Shown: positions 11,896 to 21,560, numbered from the stretch's first letter. The stretch is 64,000 bases of DNA from Absidia repens (GCA_002105175.1 MCGE01000007.1:1364001-1428000), one strand, 5' to 3'. The notes: generated by a model from the letters alone, not told the origin. A program made the numbers and translations.

Positions 11896-12085
11896 TGTTA
11901 TATTATAGAATAAAATAGGACTTGTTATCAAGTATTGTGAAACTTTTGGATAATTCTTTATTTCTATTCAAATGTATTGTCTTATTTATACTGATGTGAT
12001 GGTATGTGGTTATGTAAAAATAGGGGTGATGAATATGATAGGAATTTGTGTAGTGTGTGATTCGGGGTCTGAATTACGTATTATG
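11896..12085 (-). repeat. Solo LTR in inverse orientation, first part (interrupted by the retrotransposon)
   Basis: Begins TGTTATATTATAG and is the reverse complement of the 3' 190 bp of the 309-bp LTR found at 12086-12394. The remaining 124 bp lie beyond the retrotransposon at 17579-17702. Allowing for the 5-bp target duplication, 190+124-5 gives 309, exactly one LTR. No target duplication is visible around this older LTR (GAGCT versus GATTG). Confidence 0.95.
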
Positions 12086-12394
12086 TGTTGTATACCAACA
12101 CATTCACCTATCATTCCATCTACCATATACCTTTTCATATATACATATTCATATTTATCTATACACTTATTCCTATACCTTAGTTCATGCATATGCGATC
12201 ATTCCATAATACGTAATTCAGACCCCGAATCACACACTACACAAATTCCTATCATATTCATCACCCCTATTTTTACATAACCACATACCATCACATCAGT
12301 ATAAATAAGACAATACATTTGAATAGAAATAAAGAATTATCCAAAAGTTTCACAATACTTGATAACAAGTCCTATTTTATTCTATAATATAACA
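12086..12394 (+). repeat. 5' LTR
   Basis: 309 bp. TATAAATA at 12300-12307 is a likely U3 promoter element and AATAAA follows at about 12329. Together with the inverted solo LTR just upstream it forms a large inverted repeat (190-bp arms, about 119-bp spacer). Confidence 0.97.
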
Positions 12395-12435
12395 TTTTTT
12401 ATTGTGAATTCTTTCTATTCTAAAATTTTTTTATC

Positions 12436-15400
12436 ATGTCTAGCCCTATTTCCACTGTTTCCAGCTTATCCAGCCTATCCAGCGCACCCAGCCAAGTGTC
12501 ATCACCCTTGAATGAACTAGAAGCAATGGAGGAAATTCTCTCTGCCGACATGGTACTAGACGATGATGATACCATCAATGTATCCAATGTCAGCATTGAG
12601 AAGGCCCTTCCTGCGTTAATAGCGGACACCAAGGATGACATAAGGCAGAAGTCGATGGATTTGGCCAGGATCTCACCAACAAACATCAACTACATGGACA
12701 AAAAGATCGAGTTGAAACAGCTCATCGACCACGTCAAATTGTTAGAAGATGCCAATGCTACACAACACATACTCCACACCAACCCCAACAAAATACCCTT
12801 CGAAACTATACCTTTTTTCCAGCTACAAGGACAATTGGAAATCCAGAAAAAACATGAAGTTTTTGCAACGGCGTCACAATTCATCAAACGATTCGAAAAA
12901 ATCCTAAGATTCCATAAGGTGGATCCACAGGAGGAATGGGAATCCTATCTCACCTGGGCAATGCACGGAGACAATGTCGATTCATGGTTCCAAGATCACA
13001 TACAAGGCAAACAACTATCGTGGGCACAGGTCAAGTCCAAGTTGACATCAAAATTCGATACAAAAGACAGCAAAATTACAAGCGCGCTTGCGGTGACAAA
13101 GATGACAAAAAAAGAAGGCGAATCGCTGATTGACTTTGGGCTACGATTCCAAGCTACATTCCGTGAGGCGGGCTGGTCCGATAATGAATTCATGGCGATA
13201 CTATGCATCAGGGCGCTTCCAAAACACATACAACATAGCATACTCGCAACATTCAGCAAAAATCAACTACCAAGCACAGCTGAAGAAGTCCTTGTTCTGG
13301 CCAATAAAGCAAACAACAGGAAAAGAGCCTTCCAAGAGGATGCAGTCACCACCAACACAACCACCTCCAGTAGCAGCAAGCAGCGCAGACAACAACGACA
13401 CTATTCCTATTGTGCGCATCATGGAGCCCGTGCCAGCCACACCACCGAGGACTGTAAGTACCTGCAACAGCACCACAATACTGCACGCACCAGCACCCGC
13501 AACAACCAGAGCAGCAGCAACCACCAGAGCAGCAGCCATAACACAAGCCAAGACAGATACAACACCACCACCACCAACAACAACAACAGCCACAGCAGCA
13601 ACCAGACCAGCAACAACACTTGCTATTATTGCCGAAAGGCTCCACACTCGTTCCAACATATGTGTACAGAAAAGCGACGCATGTTGGAGCGACGCACCGT
13701 TAATGCTGTGGTTGCACACCCAGCTGACAACGATAGTCAGAATGATGATGACGATGATAACATGGACGACGTACAGGCTATCGCCTACAATGACCAAGGT
13801 AAACACATATACATAAACATGATCAGTAACCACTACTATAAACATCATAATAACAATCCATTCCTATTACCTTTATTGATACAGAATGACCGTGCCTTTG
13901 GGCTACTCGACACGGGGGCTGATGTCTCCATAGTTAGTCTATCCTATATCAATAAAAAAAATATAAAATTTAATAAATCACATATATCTTTACACCTTGC
14001 TCAAAAAGACAACAGTACCAAATCTATTGGTATCACTGTGCCTCTTCAAATACAATACAATAATATTCAACTTACACATTCATTTCACATAATGGATATG
14101 CACACAGATCACTATGATTTCTTGCTAGGACGTGATCTGATACCCAAATTGCACATCGGTTTCCACGGACTTGCATATAATTGGGATGATAATATTGCCA
14201 AACCAGTACAGGAGAACCAACATGTTGACAATCCACCTGAACCAAACAATGCACCTGCTGGCACCGCCACAGAGCAATCCAATTTCATTGAAGCCATAGC
14301 ACCGCATATCCATAAAAACCAACAGATACCAAAAACATCTTTTTGCCCATTGGACATTTCCATTGTGAAGTTGGACACTCCTACAATGCCCACAGACCGT
14401 ACCAATCACAGACAATATCCAATTGCTTTCACATTACAACCACTAGTAGATGAGGCTGTCAAAACCTGGCTCGAAGATGGCACCATCGTCGTCGCACCCG
14501 TCAACACCACATGGAATAGTCCCATCACACTAGCACCTAAGAAAGACGAACACGGTAATGTCACCGGACGTCGACCATGCCTTGACCCACGCCACATCAA
14601 TAAACACCTCCAAGATGACGTCTATCCACTACCGCTAATCAGCGAGATCTTCGAACGCATGCATGGCTCCAAGGTCTTCACCACACTGGACTTAAAGAGT
14701 GCCTTCCACAGATTCCAAATACACCCGGATGATCAACATAAAACAACCTTCACACACAGAAGTCGCCAGTATATGTTCCAAGGCTGTCCATTCGGTTTGA
14801 AGCCACTTTCTGCCAAATTCCAAAGAGTCATGAATTTCATCTTCCATGATTTACCGTTTGTCCAAACATTTGTTGATGATATCGTCATACATTCTACATC
14901 TATGCAGGAACATGTCCACCATGTCACCACTGCAATAAAAAAATTAACAGATGTTAATTTAATCCTCAATCCCAAAAAATGTCATTTTGCACAAACATGC
15001 GTCTACTTACTAGGCTTTTGCATATCTGACAAAGGACATGACCTTGATATCCGGAAGGTCACCAATGTCATGGATTGGCCACGTCCCACCTCCGGTCACG
15101 GCGTCCAACAATTCCTTGGCATCATCAACTACTTTCGCTTGCATCTTCCTCACTACGCTGCCTTGACTGCACCGTTGGATGCATTGCGTAACCACCTATC
15201 TATCACACAAGAAGATTGGACAGATCGTCATGAGCAACACTTTCAATCCCTCAAACATGCATTGCGTGACAACACTCTTTTACATTACCCTGATCTAAGT
15301 CAACCATTTTTCGTCGCCACCGATGCGTCCAACTATGGCATTGGCGCTTCCTTGTTCCAACGACTACATGGGCAGGAACGACACATAGGCTACATGGCAC

Positions 15401-16158
15401 GCTCTTTGTCCAAATCTGAACGCAACTACAGCACCAATAAGAGAGAGCTACTTGCCATTGTCTTTGCTTTAAAGAAGTACCATAAGTACCTATGGGGCAA
15501 ACCATTCACCTTATATACGGACCACCGCGCCTTGACATATCTCCACACACAAAAGATAGCTTCACCTATGATGATCAATTGGTATGATACCTTGTTAGAT
15601 TATTCTTTCGATATTGTCCATTTACCCGGCGTCCTGAACACCTTACCTGATCATTTGTCACGTCTTGCCACCCCTGACAAAATGATGCCAGAGGACATAT
15701 CACACAAGAAACATCAGCATCAGACATTGTCAACCACCAAGAGCTATGCTTGCAAACAACCAACTAGCCAAATTAAGACACAGATAGCACGGATACATTC
15801 GACCAATCCACTGTTCAAAGAAGAGCATTTCATACGAATAATCCAACATGACGAAGATAATTACTTCACACCACCAGCTGCTGAACACACCAAAATCTTA
15901 CAGGACATACATTCCTTTGGGCACTTCGGAGCTGAAGCAATGACAAAGCAGGCACATAAAGAAGGGATGCACTGGACCAATATCATGCAAGACGCACTAG
16001 AAATCATAAAAAATGCAAAACATGTCAGATCAATAATATCACACGCCGAGGATATAATCCTCTACGTCCTGTATACGCTTACATACCTGGGGACCATTGG
16101 GCAATTGATCTGTGCGGTCCATTTCCTACATCGACAAAAGGGAACAACTACTTATTAG
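12436..16158 (+). CDS. Gag-Pol polyprotein (Gag, protease, RT, RNase H, start of integrase)
   Basis: One 1240-codon frame without a gag/pol break, as in Tf1/sushi-like fungal elements. Residues about 130-290 are a retrotransposon Gag domain. Two Cys/His clusters follow at about 325-410: CAHHG..SHTTEDC, then C-X2-C-X4-H-X5-C, a variant zinc knuckle. Protease active site LLDTGADVSIVS lies near residue 488. RT spans about 690-880, with the catalytic FVDD near residue 812. RNase H spans about 955-1075 (TDASNYGIGASLF, YTDHRALTYL). The integrase zinc-finger histidines (HSFGHFGAEAMTKQAH) are in this frame, but the frame leaves the integrase at a run of six A at 16008-16013. After it the two finger cysteines and the catalytic core continue in another frame (next entry). 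Confidence 0.95.
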   Translation: MSSPISTVSSLSSLSSAPSQVSSPLNELEAMEEILSADMVLDDDDTINVSNVSIEKALPALIADTKDDIRQKSMDLARISPTNINYMDKKIELKQLIDHVKLLEDANATQHILHTNPNKIPFETIPFFQLQGQLEIQKKHEVFATASQFIKRFEKILRFHKVDPQEEWESYLTWAMHGDNVDSWFQDHIQGKQLSWAQVKSKLTSKFDTKDSKITSALAVTKMTKKEGESLIDFGLRFQATFREAGWSDNEFMAILCIRALPKHIQHSILATFSKNQLPSTAEEVLVLANKANNRKRAFQEDAVTTNTTTSSSSKQRRQQRHYSYCAHHGARASHTTEDCKYLQQHHNTARTSTRNNQSSSNHQSSSHNTSQDRYNTTTTNNNNSHSSNQTSNNTCYYCRKAPHSFQHMCTEKRRMLERRTVNAVVAHPADNDSQNDDDDDNMDDVQAIAYNDQGKHIYINMISNHYYKHHNNNPFLLPLLIQNDRAFGLLDTGADVSIVSLSYINKKNIKFNKSHISLHLAQKDNSTKSIGITVPLQIQYNNIQLTHSFHIMDMHTDHYDFLLGRDLIPKLHIGFHGLAYNWDDNIAKPVQENQHVDNPPEPNNAPAGTATEQSNFIEAIAPHIHKNQQIPKTSFCPLDISIVKLDTPTMPTDRTNHRQYPIAFTLQPLVDEAVKTWLEDGTIVVAPVNTTWNSPITLAPKKDEHGNVTGRRPCLDPRHINKHLQDDVYPLPLISEIFERMHGSKVFTTLDLKSAFHRFQIHPDDQHKTTFTHRSRQYMFQGCPFGLKPLSAKFQRVMNFIFHDLPFVQTFVDDIVIHSTSMQEHVHHVTTAIKKLTDVNLILNPKKCHFAQTCVYLLGFCISDKGHDLDIRKVTNVMDWPRPTSGHGVQQFLGIINYFRLHLPHYAALTAPLDALRNHLSITQEDWTDRHEQHFQSLKHALRDNTLLHYPDLSQPFFVATDASNYGIGASLFQRLHGQERHIGYMARSLSKSERNYSTNKRELLAIVFALKKYHKYLWGKPFTLYTDHRALTYLHTQKIASPMMINWYDTLLDYSFDIVHLPGVLNTLPDHLSRLATPDKMMPEDISHKKHQHQTLSTTKSYACKQPTSQIKTQIARIHSTNPLFKEEHFIRIIQHDEDNYFTPPAAEHTKILQDIHSFGHFGAEAMTKQAHKEGMHWTNIMQDALEIIKNAKHVRSIISHAEDIILYVLYTLTYLGTIGQLICAVHFLHRQKGTTTY

Positions 16159-17186
16159 TAATGGTTGATGTTTGCACACGCTTTAATATACTCAGACCCT
16201 TACCTGATAAAAAGTCAGACACACTGGTACACACACTCATCCAAGTTTTTGGTGATTTCGGCTACCCACGTATCGTACAATCAGACAACGGCAGGGAATT
16301 CAAAAATGATTTCTTCACCCAACTATATACGGCTATGGGCATCGACCATCGACTGTCCACACCATATCACCCCAGAGGTAATGGAGTTGCTGAAAGATAT
16401 GTACGCACCGCACAGGAAGTCATCACAAAGCAGATCAAAGGCACTAGAATAGATTGGGATTGGTATGTACCAAATGCACAATTAGCTATAAACCACCTTG
16501 TGTCCAAGCGACTACAAACGGCACCGTTTTCTCTAATGTTCGCACGTAACATGAATTTACCTTACAAGACAAACGAGATGAATGCACAAACGGAACCAAT
16601 GTCGTACCAAGACCTACTCGACAGAATCGACCACATGTCAAATATCGTTTTCCCTGCGATAAAACAAAGAACACAATTAGTAACAGAAGCGCAACAGCGT
16701 TCATTCAACAAAAAACACCGTATGACGGACTTCCCCATCAACAGCTATGTAGTCGCACGCTTACCTACTAGGAGTCACAAACTTGCACCAGCATATGATG
16801 GTCCGTATACAGTAGTAAACAAAACACACAACGGCAACTACGTGCTTAAAGACATGACAGGCGTATTAACAGCACGTAACTACACACCTTCTGAGCTGAA
16901 GCTGATTTCACAGGACGAAGTAATTCCTTCAGACGAAATCTACGAAGTGGAAGCTGTAGTCGATCACAAAGGCACCGTAAACAACAGACAATATAAAATA
17001 CGTTGGAAAGGTTATACCGCTGATGAAGACCAATGGGTCAAAGAAGTCGACATCAATGCACAGTCCAGCATCGATGAATATTGGAAAAGAAGAAATACAG
17101 AAAAAATAAAAATCAACAAACACCGAAAACGACCATCGGACTTCGAATCCTCTCACGGCAAGCGCCACAAACAAACGCCAACGTAG
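16014..17186 (+). CDS. Integrase core and chromodomain (3' part of pol, displaced frame)
   Basis: Continues pol after the A-run. The frame is open from about 16014, where the C-X2-C of the integrase zinc finger lies; the first ATG is only at 16161, so that ATG is not a natural start. Catalytic residues are visible as WAIDLCGPF (first Asp, 16101-16127), IVQSDNGREF (second Asp) and the Glu in GNGVAERYVRTAQE. The C-terminus holds a chromodomain (EVEAVVDHKG..., YKIRWKGYTADEDQWV), which in chromoviruses directs integration to marked chromatin. The stop at 17184-17186 lies 83 bp before the 3' LTR. Whether the frame change is a mutation, an assembly error or programmed is discussed under findings. 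Confidence 0.92.
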   Translation, partial: CKTCQINNITRRGYNPLRPVYAYIPGDHWAIDLCGPFPTSTKGNNYLLVMVDVCTRFNILRPLPDKKSDTLVHTLIQVFGDFGYPRIVQSDNGREFKNDFFTQLYTAMGIDHRLSTPYHPRGNGVAERYVRTAQEVITKQIKGTRIDWDWYVPNAQLAINHLVSKRLQTAPFSLMFARNMNLPYKTNEMNAQTEPMSYQDLLDRIDHMSNIVFPAIKQRTQLVTEAQQRSFNKKHRMTDFPINSYVVARLPTRSHKLAPAYDGPYTVVNKTHNGNYVLKDMTGVLTARNYTPSELKLISQDEVIPSDEIYEVEAVVDHKGTVNNRQYKIRWKGYTADEDQWVKEVDINAQSSIDEYWKRRNTEKIKINKHRKRPSDFESSHGKRHKQTPT

Positions 17187-17269
17187 CTTCACTTTGTTGC
17201 ACACTTCGCCATCATTACTGCCTTCCTATATCTAATTATTCACGGTTCCTTCAACCTGGAGGGGAGTGA

Positions 17270-17578
17270 TGTTGTATACCAACACATTCACCTATCATTC
17301 CATCTACCATATACCTTTTCATATATACATATTCATATTTATCTATACACTTGTTCCTATACCTTAGTTCATGCATATGCGATCATTCCATAATACGTAA
17401 TTCAGACCCCGAATCACACACTACACAAATTCCTATCATATTCATCACCCCTATTTTTACATAACCACATACCATCACATCAGTATAAATAAGACAATAC
17501 ATTTGAATAGAAATAAAGAATTATCCAAAAGTTTCACAATACTTGATAACAAGTCCTATTTTATTCTATAATATAACA
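17270..17578 (+). repeat. 3' LTR
   Basis: 309 bp, nearly identical to the 5' LTR. Preceded by the purine-rich tract GGAGGGGAGTGA and followed by TTATG, the second copy of the target duplication. Confidence 0.97.
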
Positions 17579-17702
17579 TTATGGAATGATCGCATATGCA
17601 TGAACTAAGGTATAGGAATAAGTGTATAGATAAATATGAATATGTATATATGAAAAGGTATATGGTAGATGGAATGATAGGTGAATGTGTTGGTATACAA
17701 CA
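17579..17702 (-). repeat. Solo LTR in inverse orientation, second part
   Basis: Completes the LTR begun at 11896-12085. Ends GGTATACAACA, the reverse complement of the LTR start. Sequence is essentially identical to the LTRs of the inserted element, so both insertions are recent. Confidence 0.95.
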
Positions 17703-17714
17703 GATTGTATAAAT

Positions 17715-18095
17715 AAGAGACAAAAGTAAATAAGTGATACAATTGATATGGTTTGTTTTATTGAATAAAATGACAGTGGGTTTTTATAGTAAAAGCTAGG
17801 GGAAGCGGATGTTGGAATAATAAATTTCTATGATGATAGATGATTGTAGATGATAATGGATTATTGGTAGAGTTCGAGATGAGGGAATAAAATAGTGTAT
17901 TATGGAATAGATAGATGGTTAACCTCTGATCTTGCTTGTAGACCAAGTGAAATATAGCCAGTGTAAGGATGTGCTGGGTAGTGACAAGGTACAATTGTTG
18001 GGACGCGATGAGTAACCACGTACCTGATATGTGTGGATGATGACAAATAATGATGGTATAGATATTTTGACATAAATATTACTAATCAGGAACCA
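17715..18095 (+). repeat. Second dispersed family, copy 1
   Basis: Starts around GACAAAAGTAAATAAGTGAT, with TACAATTGATATGGTTTGTT next, and ends at TATTACTAATCAGGAACCAG. The same two ends, inverted, bound 21240-21560. Fragments lie at 18210-18330 (inverted) and from 18338. No coding capacity. It may be an LTR or a non-autonomous element. Confidence 0.65.
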
Positions 18096-18099
18096 GGAA

Positions 18100-18215
18100 A
18101 AACGACACCTTCTAAACTATTCCTCACAGAAAACCAAGGCCACCAGGTTCACAACGAGCCCAAAACAATGAAGGGAAGTTGGCTTATTCCCGTTTGCTTT
18201 TTTTTGTCTGTGTCC
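18100..18215 (-). repeat. Dispersed element, copy F (truncated)
   Basis: Holds only the 5' side of the element (CTTCTAAACTATTCCTCACA and AACGAGCCCAAAACA on the plus strand). It stops exactly where the second dispersed family ends (CAGGAACCAGGAAAAACG), so the core was probably replaced by that insertion. Confidence 0.55.
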
Positions 18216-18337
18216 TCCTGTCGTATTTGTCATTTGTCATTACCCACACATACAGTATCAGATACGCAGTTATTCGTCACGACCCAACAGTTGTACCTTG
18301 TCACTCTCCAGCATAACCTCATACTGGCTGAAATAAA

Positions 18338-18800
18338 TGCAAAAGACAAAATAAGTGATACAATTGGTTACTCTTTTTATTTAATATTCAAACATGTCAT
18401 ATTTATATCTTTTTCTATAGCCAGTGAGTCATAATGAAATGGTTACAAATTGGGATAATCTGAAGTGATGTTGGGGAAGTAATTTAGCGGGTGATGAAGA
18501 ATGAATGAAATAAGGTATAGGGTAGTACAGTACCTGTCAAAATGTCAAAGTGAAAAAATGCGGAGCGGGGTATAAATAAATAAAGGTGTGGAAGATGGGA
18601 AATAGGTTCGGGTATCACAAATACAACAGGGCTCCCAATTTTGTAGCCATGAAATACGTTTTGAAAATTGTCTAAATATAATTTTATATTAATAAAATAA
18701 TAGAGAATACTCTCAAGACTATTTCTACCGATGTAGTTTTTCTCTCGCCTTTTTGCTTCCCTCCTCATCATAACAATCCTCACCATTCAACTTTGGATCT
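18338..18800. other. Partial second-family copy plus unassigned DNA
   Basis: AAGACAAAATAAGTGATACA and TTTTTATTTAATATTC resemble the start of the second dispersed family, after which similarity fades. The 100-codon minus frame at 18484-18786 resembles no known protein, so I do not call a gene. Confidence 0.4.
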
Positions 18801-18984
18801 GTAAAATAGTATACATTAGAATACCTCATTCTTCATTCATGAATAAAACCTTTTTTATTGAAACATCGCTAAACTCAAGTCACTAAACTAAAGGGAGGGG
18901 AATGAAGAGATCTCGGGAGAAGTCGAGGATCTTGAGGGATGTCGTGAAAAAAAGAGAGAGATAGTTCTTTTTCCAAAACAAATA

Positions 18985-19625
18985 CCTCCCCTCATAACCC
19001 CCAAAATAATGGCTCCCCCACACCCCCAAAATAATGGCTCCCCCCACAACCCCCCAAAATATTGGCTCCCCCACAACCCCCCAAAAAAGACCTCCCCCCA
19101 TACACCCCCAAAGTAATGGCTCCCCCCACAACCCCCCAAAAAAGACCTCCCCCATACACCCCCAAAATAATGGCTCCCCCCACAACCCCCCAAAAAAGAC
19201 CTCCCCCCATACACCCCCAAAATAATGTCTCCCCCCATACACCCCCAAAATAATGGCTCCCCCCATACACCCCCAAAATAATGTCTCCCCCATACACCCC
19301 CAAAATAATGGCTCCCCCACAACCCCCCAAAAAAGACCTCCCCCCATACACCCCCAAAGTAATGGCTCCCCCCACAAACCCCCGAAAAAGACCTCCCCCC
19401 ATACACCCCCAAAATAATGTCTCCCCCCATACACCCCCAAAATAATGTCTCCCCCCCATACACCCCCAAAATAATGGCTCCCCCCACAACCCCCCAAAAA
19501 AGACCCCCCCCATACACCCCCAAATTAATGGCTCCCCCCACAACCCCCAAAAAAGACCTCCCCCCATACACCCCCAAATTAATGTCTCCCCCCATACACC
19601 CCCAAAATAATGTCTCCCCCACAAA
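18985..19625. repeat. C-rich/G-rich minisatellite, unit about 27 bp
   Basis: Two alternating monomers, CCCCCATACACCCCCAAAAT-AATGGCT and CCCCCACAACCCCCCAAAAA-AGACCT, at 26-29-bp spacing with a frequent 54-55-bp higher-order step. The minus strand is a series of G5-G6 blocks. Because no unit contains a stop, several frames on both strands stay open. I regard those frames as non-coding. Confidence 0.95.
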
Positions 19626-19799
19626 CCATTCACCAAAAAAATACCTCCTCCCACAAAAAAAAAACCGCCCAAAAAAGTCTGGTTTATTTGAGCCAAATCC
19701 AAATCAGTTGGTTTTAGCTAAACCAAAAGGCCTGAAGAAGGAATGATGTAAGTATAAAAAAGGGATCTCTACGATGGATCACTAAGAGGGATCTGCAAA

Positions 19800-20190
19800 C
19801 ATTTAATGACGTTTAAAAACACATCATTGAAGTAAAGACAAGTTTTATTGAAGCAAAGACAAATTTTATTGAAGCAGAGACCTGTTTTATTGAAGGAAAA
19901 AGACAAACAAAGCTAATCATGACACCTCCAAAATCCTAAAATAAAAGGGTTTCCCCATGCATCTCGCAATGCCTTTTCTGAAGCCCTTCTAAACCAGTCC
20001 TAACAGAAAGCCAAGGCCACCACCAGGTCCACAACGAGCCAAAGACCGTGACGAAAAAATAATTTTGCATTAAAAAAAAAGGAAAGTAAGAGAAAGCGAG
20101 TGAGAAAATGGACGATGCCGCTTGAATAATAATTCAGGCGGAGCGGGCTTTGATTTTCAACCCCGTCACGAAAAATCTGGAGAGCCATCC
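19800..20190 (-). repeat. Dispersed element, copy G
   Basis: Reversed core at about 19945-19965 (AAAAGGGTTTCCCCATGCAT), preceded on the plus strand by three TTTTATTGAAG units (AATAAA on the element strand) and followed by the 5' block shared with copy E (AGCGGGCTTTGATTTTCAAC, GAAAGCCTACAG). Confidence 0.75.
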
Positions 20191-20329
20191 ACAAACAAAA
20201 CAAAGGCGGGAAAGCCTACAGCCATAATAACAGACCTCTATGCTTCAGTATTGCTTACAACATTATAGCATGTAGAAGCATTTACCGTGCAAAACTGATT
20301 TAGAAAATAGATTACCACACTATAGGGAT

Positions 20330-20600
20330 TCACTATTAAACAAGAATAGTATGTAGAACAGATTATAATAGTATGTTCATTAATATGCAGATTAGTCTCC
20401 CACAGTAGAATAGCTTTGCCATTCCATTGTTCATTGCAAAATAAAAAAGCTTTTATTGAATAATGATACGTAGTCAATACTATACTAAAAGGAAAGAAGA
20501 CGTAGAAATAGGGGGGCCGCTAATAGTAGTTGAGAGAGGTGCGAATCTAGATGAATGGTGTAGATGAAGGAACGATGTACGATGTACGATAAAAAAGGGA
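20330..20600. repeat. Duplicated block related to 10740-11000
   Basis: Repeats GAATAGCTTTGCCATTCCAT, GCAAAATAAAAAAGCTTTTA, CTATACTAAAAGGAAAGAAG and GTTGAGAGAGGTGC in the same order as 10845-11000, including the short GTATGTAGAACAGATTA array upstream. A shorter version sits at 11580-11850. Confidence 0.75.
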
Positions 20601-20930
20601 TTTCTAAAAGGGATCTCTATAAATGGCGATCTCCAAACTTCTAATGAAGCTTAAACAAACATTTATTTCAAACAAAGACAAGGTTTAAGGAAGCAGATAT
20701 ATGTTTTATTGAAGAAAAGAGACATATACATGTACTAAGCTAATCAAGACATTTCCCCAAGATTCTCGAATCAAAATGAAAGGGTTTCCCCATGCTTCTT
20801 GAAATCCCTTTCTAAAACCCTTCTAAACTATTTCTAAACAGAAAGCCAAAACCACCAGGTCCACAATGAGCCAAAACAGTGAATAGATGTTGGCTCATTC
20901 CCGTTGACTTGTCTTTTTTTTTTTTTTTTT
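20600..20930 (-). repeat. Dispersed element, copy H
   Basis: Reversed core at about 20775-20805 (GAAAGGGTTTCCCCATGCTT). Nearby are TTTTATTGAAGAAAAGAGAC on its 3' side and CAATGAGCCAAAACAGTGAA on its 5' side. It ends close to a T-run, as in copies A, D and J. Confidence 0.75.
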
Positions 20931-21239
20931 GGATGTGCGCTCGCATTTTTTTTTCTCGATCAACAATCCAGGCTGCCGGCGGCGGCGGTTGAATTCACAC
21001 CCATCTGGCTTTACAGCCTGCAAAATCCAATTAACCTGCAATATACTCTTCTTCGCTTTATATAAAACGAACTACGAAACCGTTCAACTTCAAATTTTCC
21101 ATGCATCTTTAGAAATATTATACAATCATTTTTTGCCACCAAACCAACCATCCATCTCTCATACAATTAATTGCACAATGCTCTAAAGTTTACGCCTATA
21201 AGCTCACAGCTAAAGCCTACAGCCATAATAACCGCCTCT

Positions 21240-21560
21240 ACATTATTGCCCACTGTCGTATTCCTGGTTCCTGCTTAGCAATATTTACATCAAAAGCATC
21301 TATGCCATCATCATTTGTATATCCGACTTATCTCTTCACTCTATTTTTTACCCCTGAATTCCCCACTTATTCTCACACTTGTCATTCAACACATCAGATA
21401 GCACACAGCCTCAATTATCCGTAGTCTCAAATACACCGTTATCATGCTCCCATCCACAGCCACAAATATCTTCATTTTATTATAAAAAGACTTGACATTT
21501 TATCAATTAAATAAAAACCATATCAATTGTATCACTTATTTTACTCTTGTCTTTTTATTA
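21240..21560 (-). repeat. Second dispersed family, copy 2
   Basis: Plus strand begins GTCGTATTCCTGGTTCCTGC, AATATTTACATC, and ends AAACCATATCAATTGTATCA, CTTATTTTACTCTTGTC: the reverse complement of both ends of copy 1 (17715-18095). The middle is diverged. Confidence 0.65.

Larger units (their letters stand above)
12086..17578 (+). mobile_element. Full-length Ty3/gypsy chromovirus (LTR retrotransposon)
   Basis: Two 309-bp LTRs (12086-12394, 17270-17578) with TGTT...AACA ends; I see a single difference between them (CACTTATTCC versus CACTTGTTCC), so the insertion is recent. Target duplication TTATG at 12081-12085 and 17579-17583. Polypurine tract CTGGAGGGGAGTGA directly before the 3' LTR. The LTR contains TATAAATA and AATAAA. 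Internal order: Gag, protease, reverse transcriptase, RNase H, integrase, chromodomain. That is the Ty3/gypsy order, and the chromodomain marks it as a chromovirus. The pol frame is interrupted once near 16010. Confidence 0.97.

Noticed and set aside
11972..12280. Frames across the LTR junction that translate to the same peptide on both strands
   Set aside because: Produced by the inverted LTR arrangement, not by a gene.
13130..13848. Long frames overlapping gag on both strands (228 and 193 codons)
   Set aside because: Shadows of the CAN/CAC-rich Gag tail; composition is low complexity and the Gag-Pol frame explains the region.
16161..17186. Integrase/chromodomain frame as a separate gene starting at 16161
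   Set aside because: The frame is open upstream to about 16014 and carries the zinc-finger cysteines there, so it is the displaced end of pol.
18883..19702. Three long minus-strand frames predicting Gly/Trp/Tyr-rich proteins
   Set aside because: They overlap in different frames and come from a stop-free 27-bp minisatellite; no unique domain or start context supports coding.
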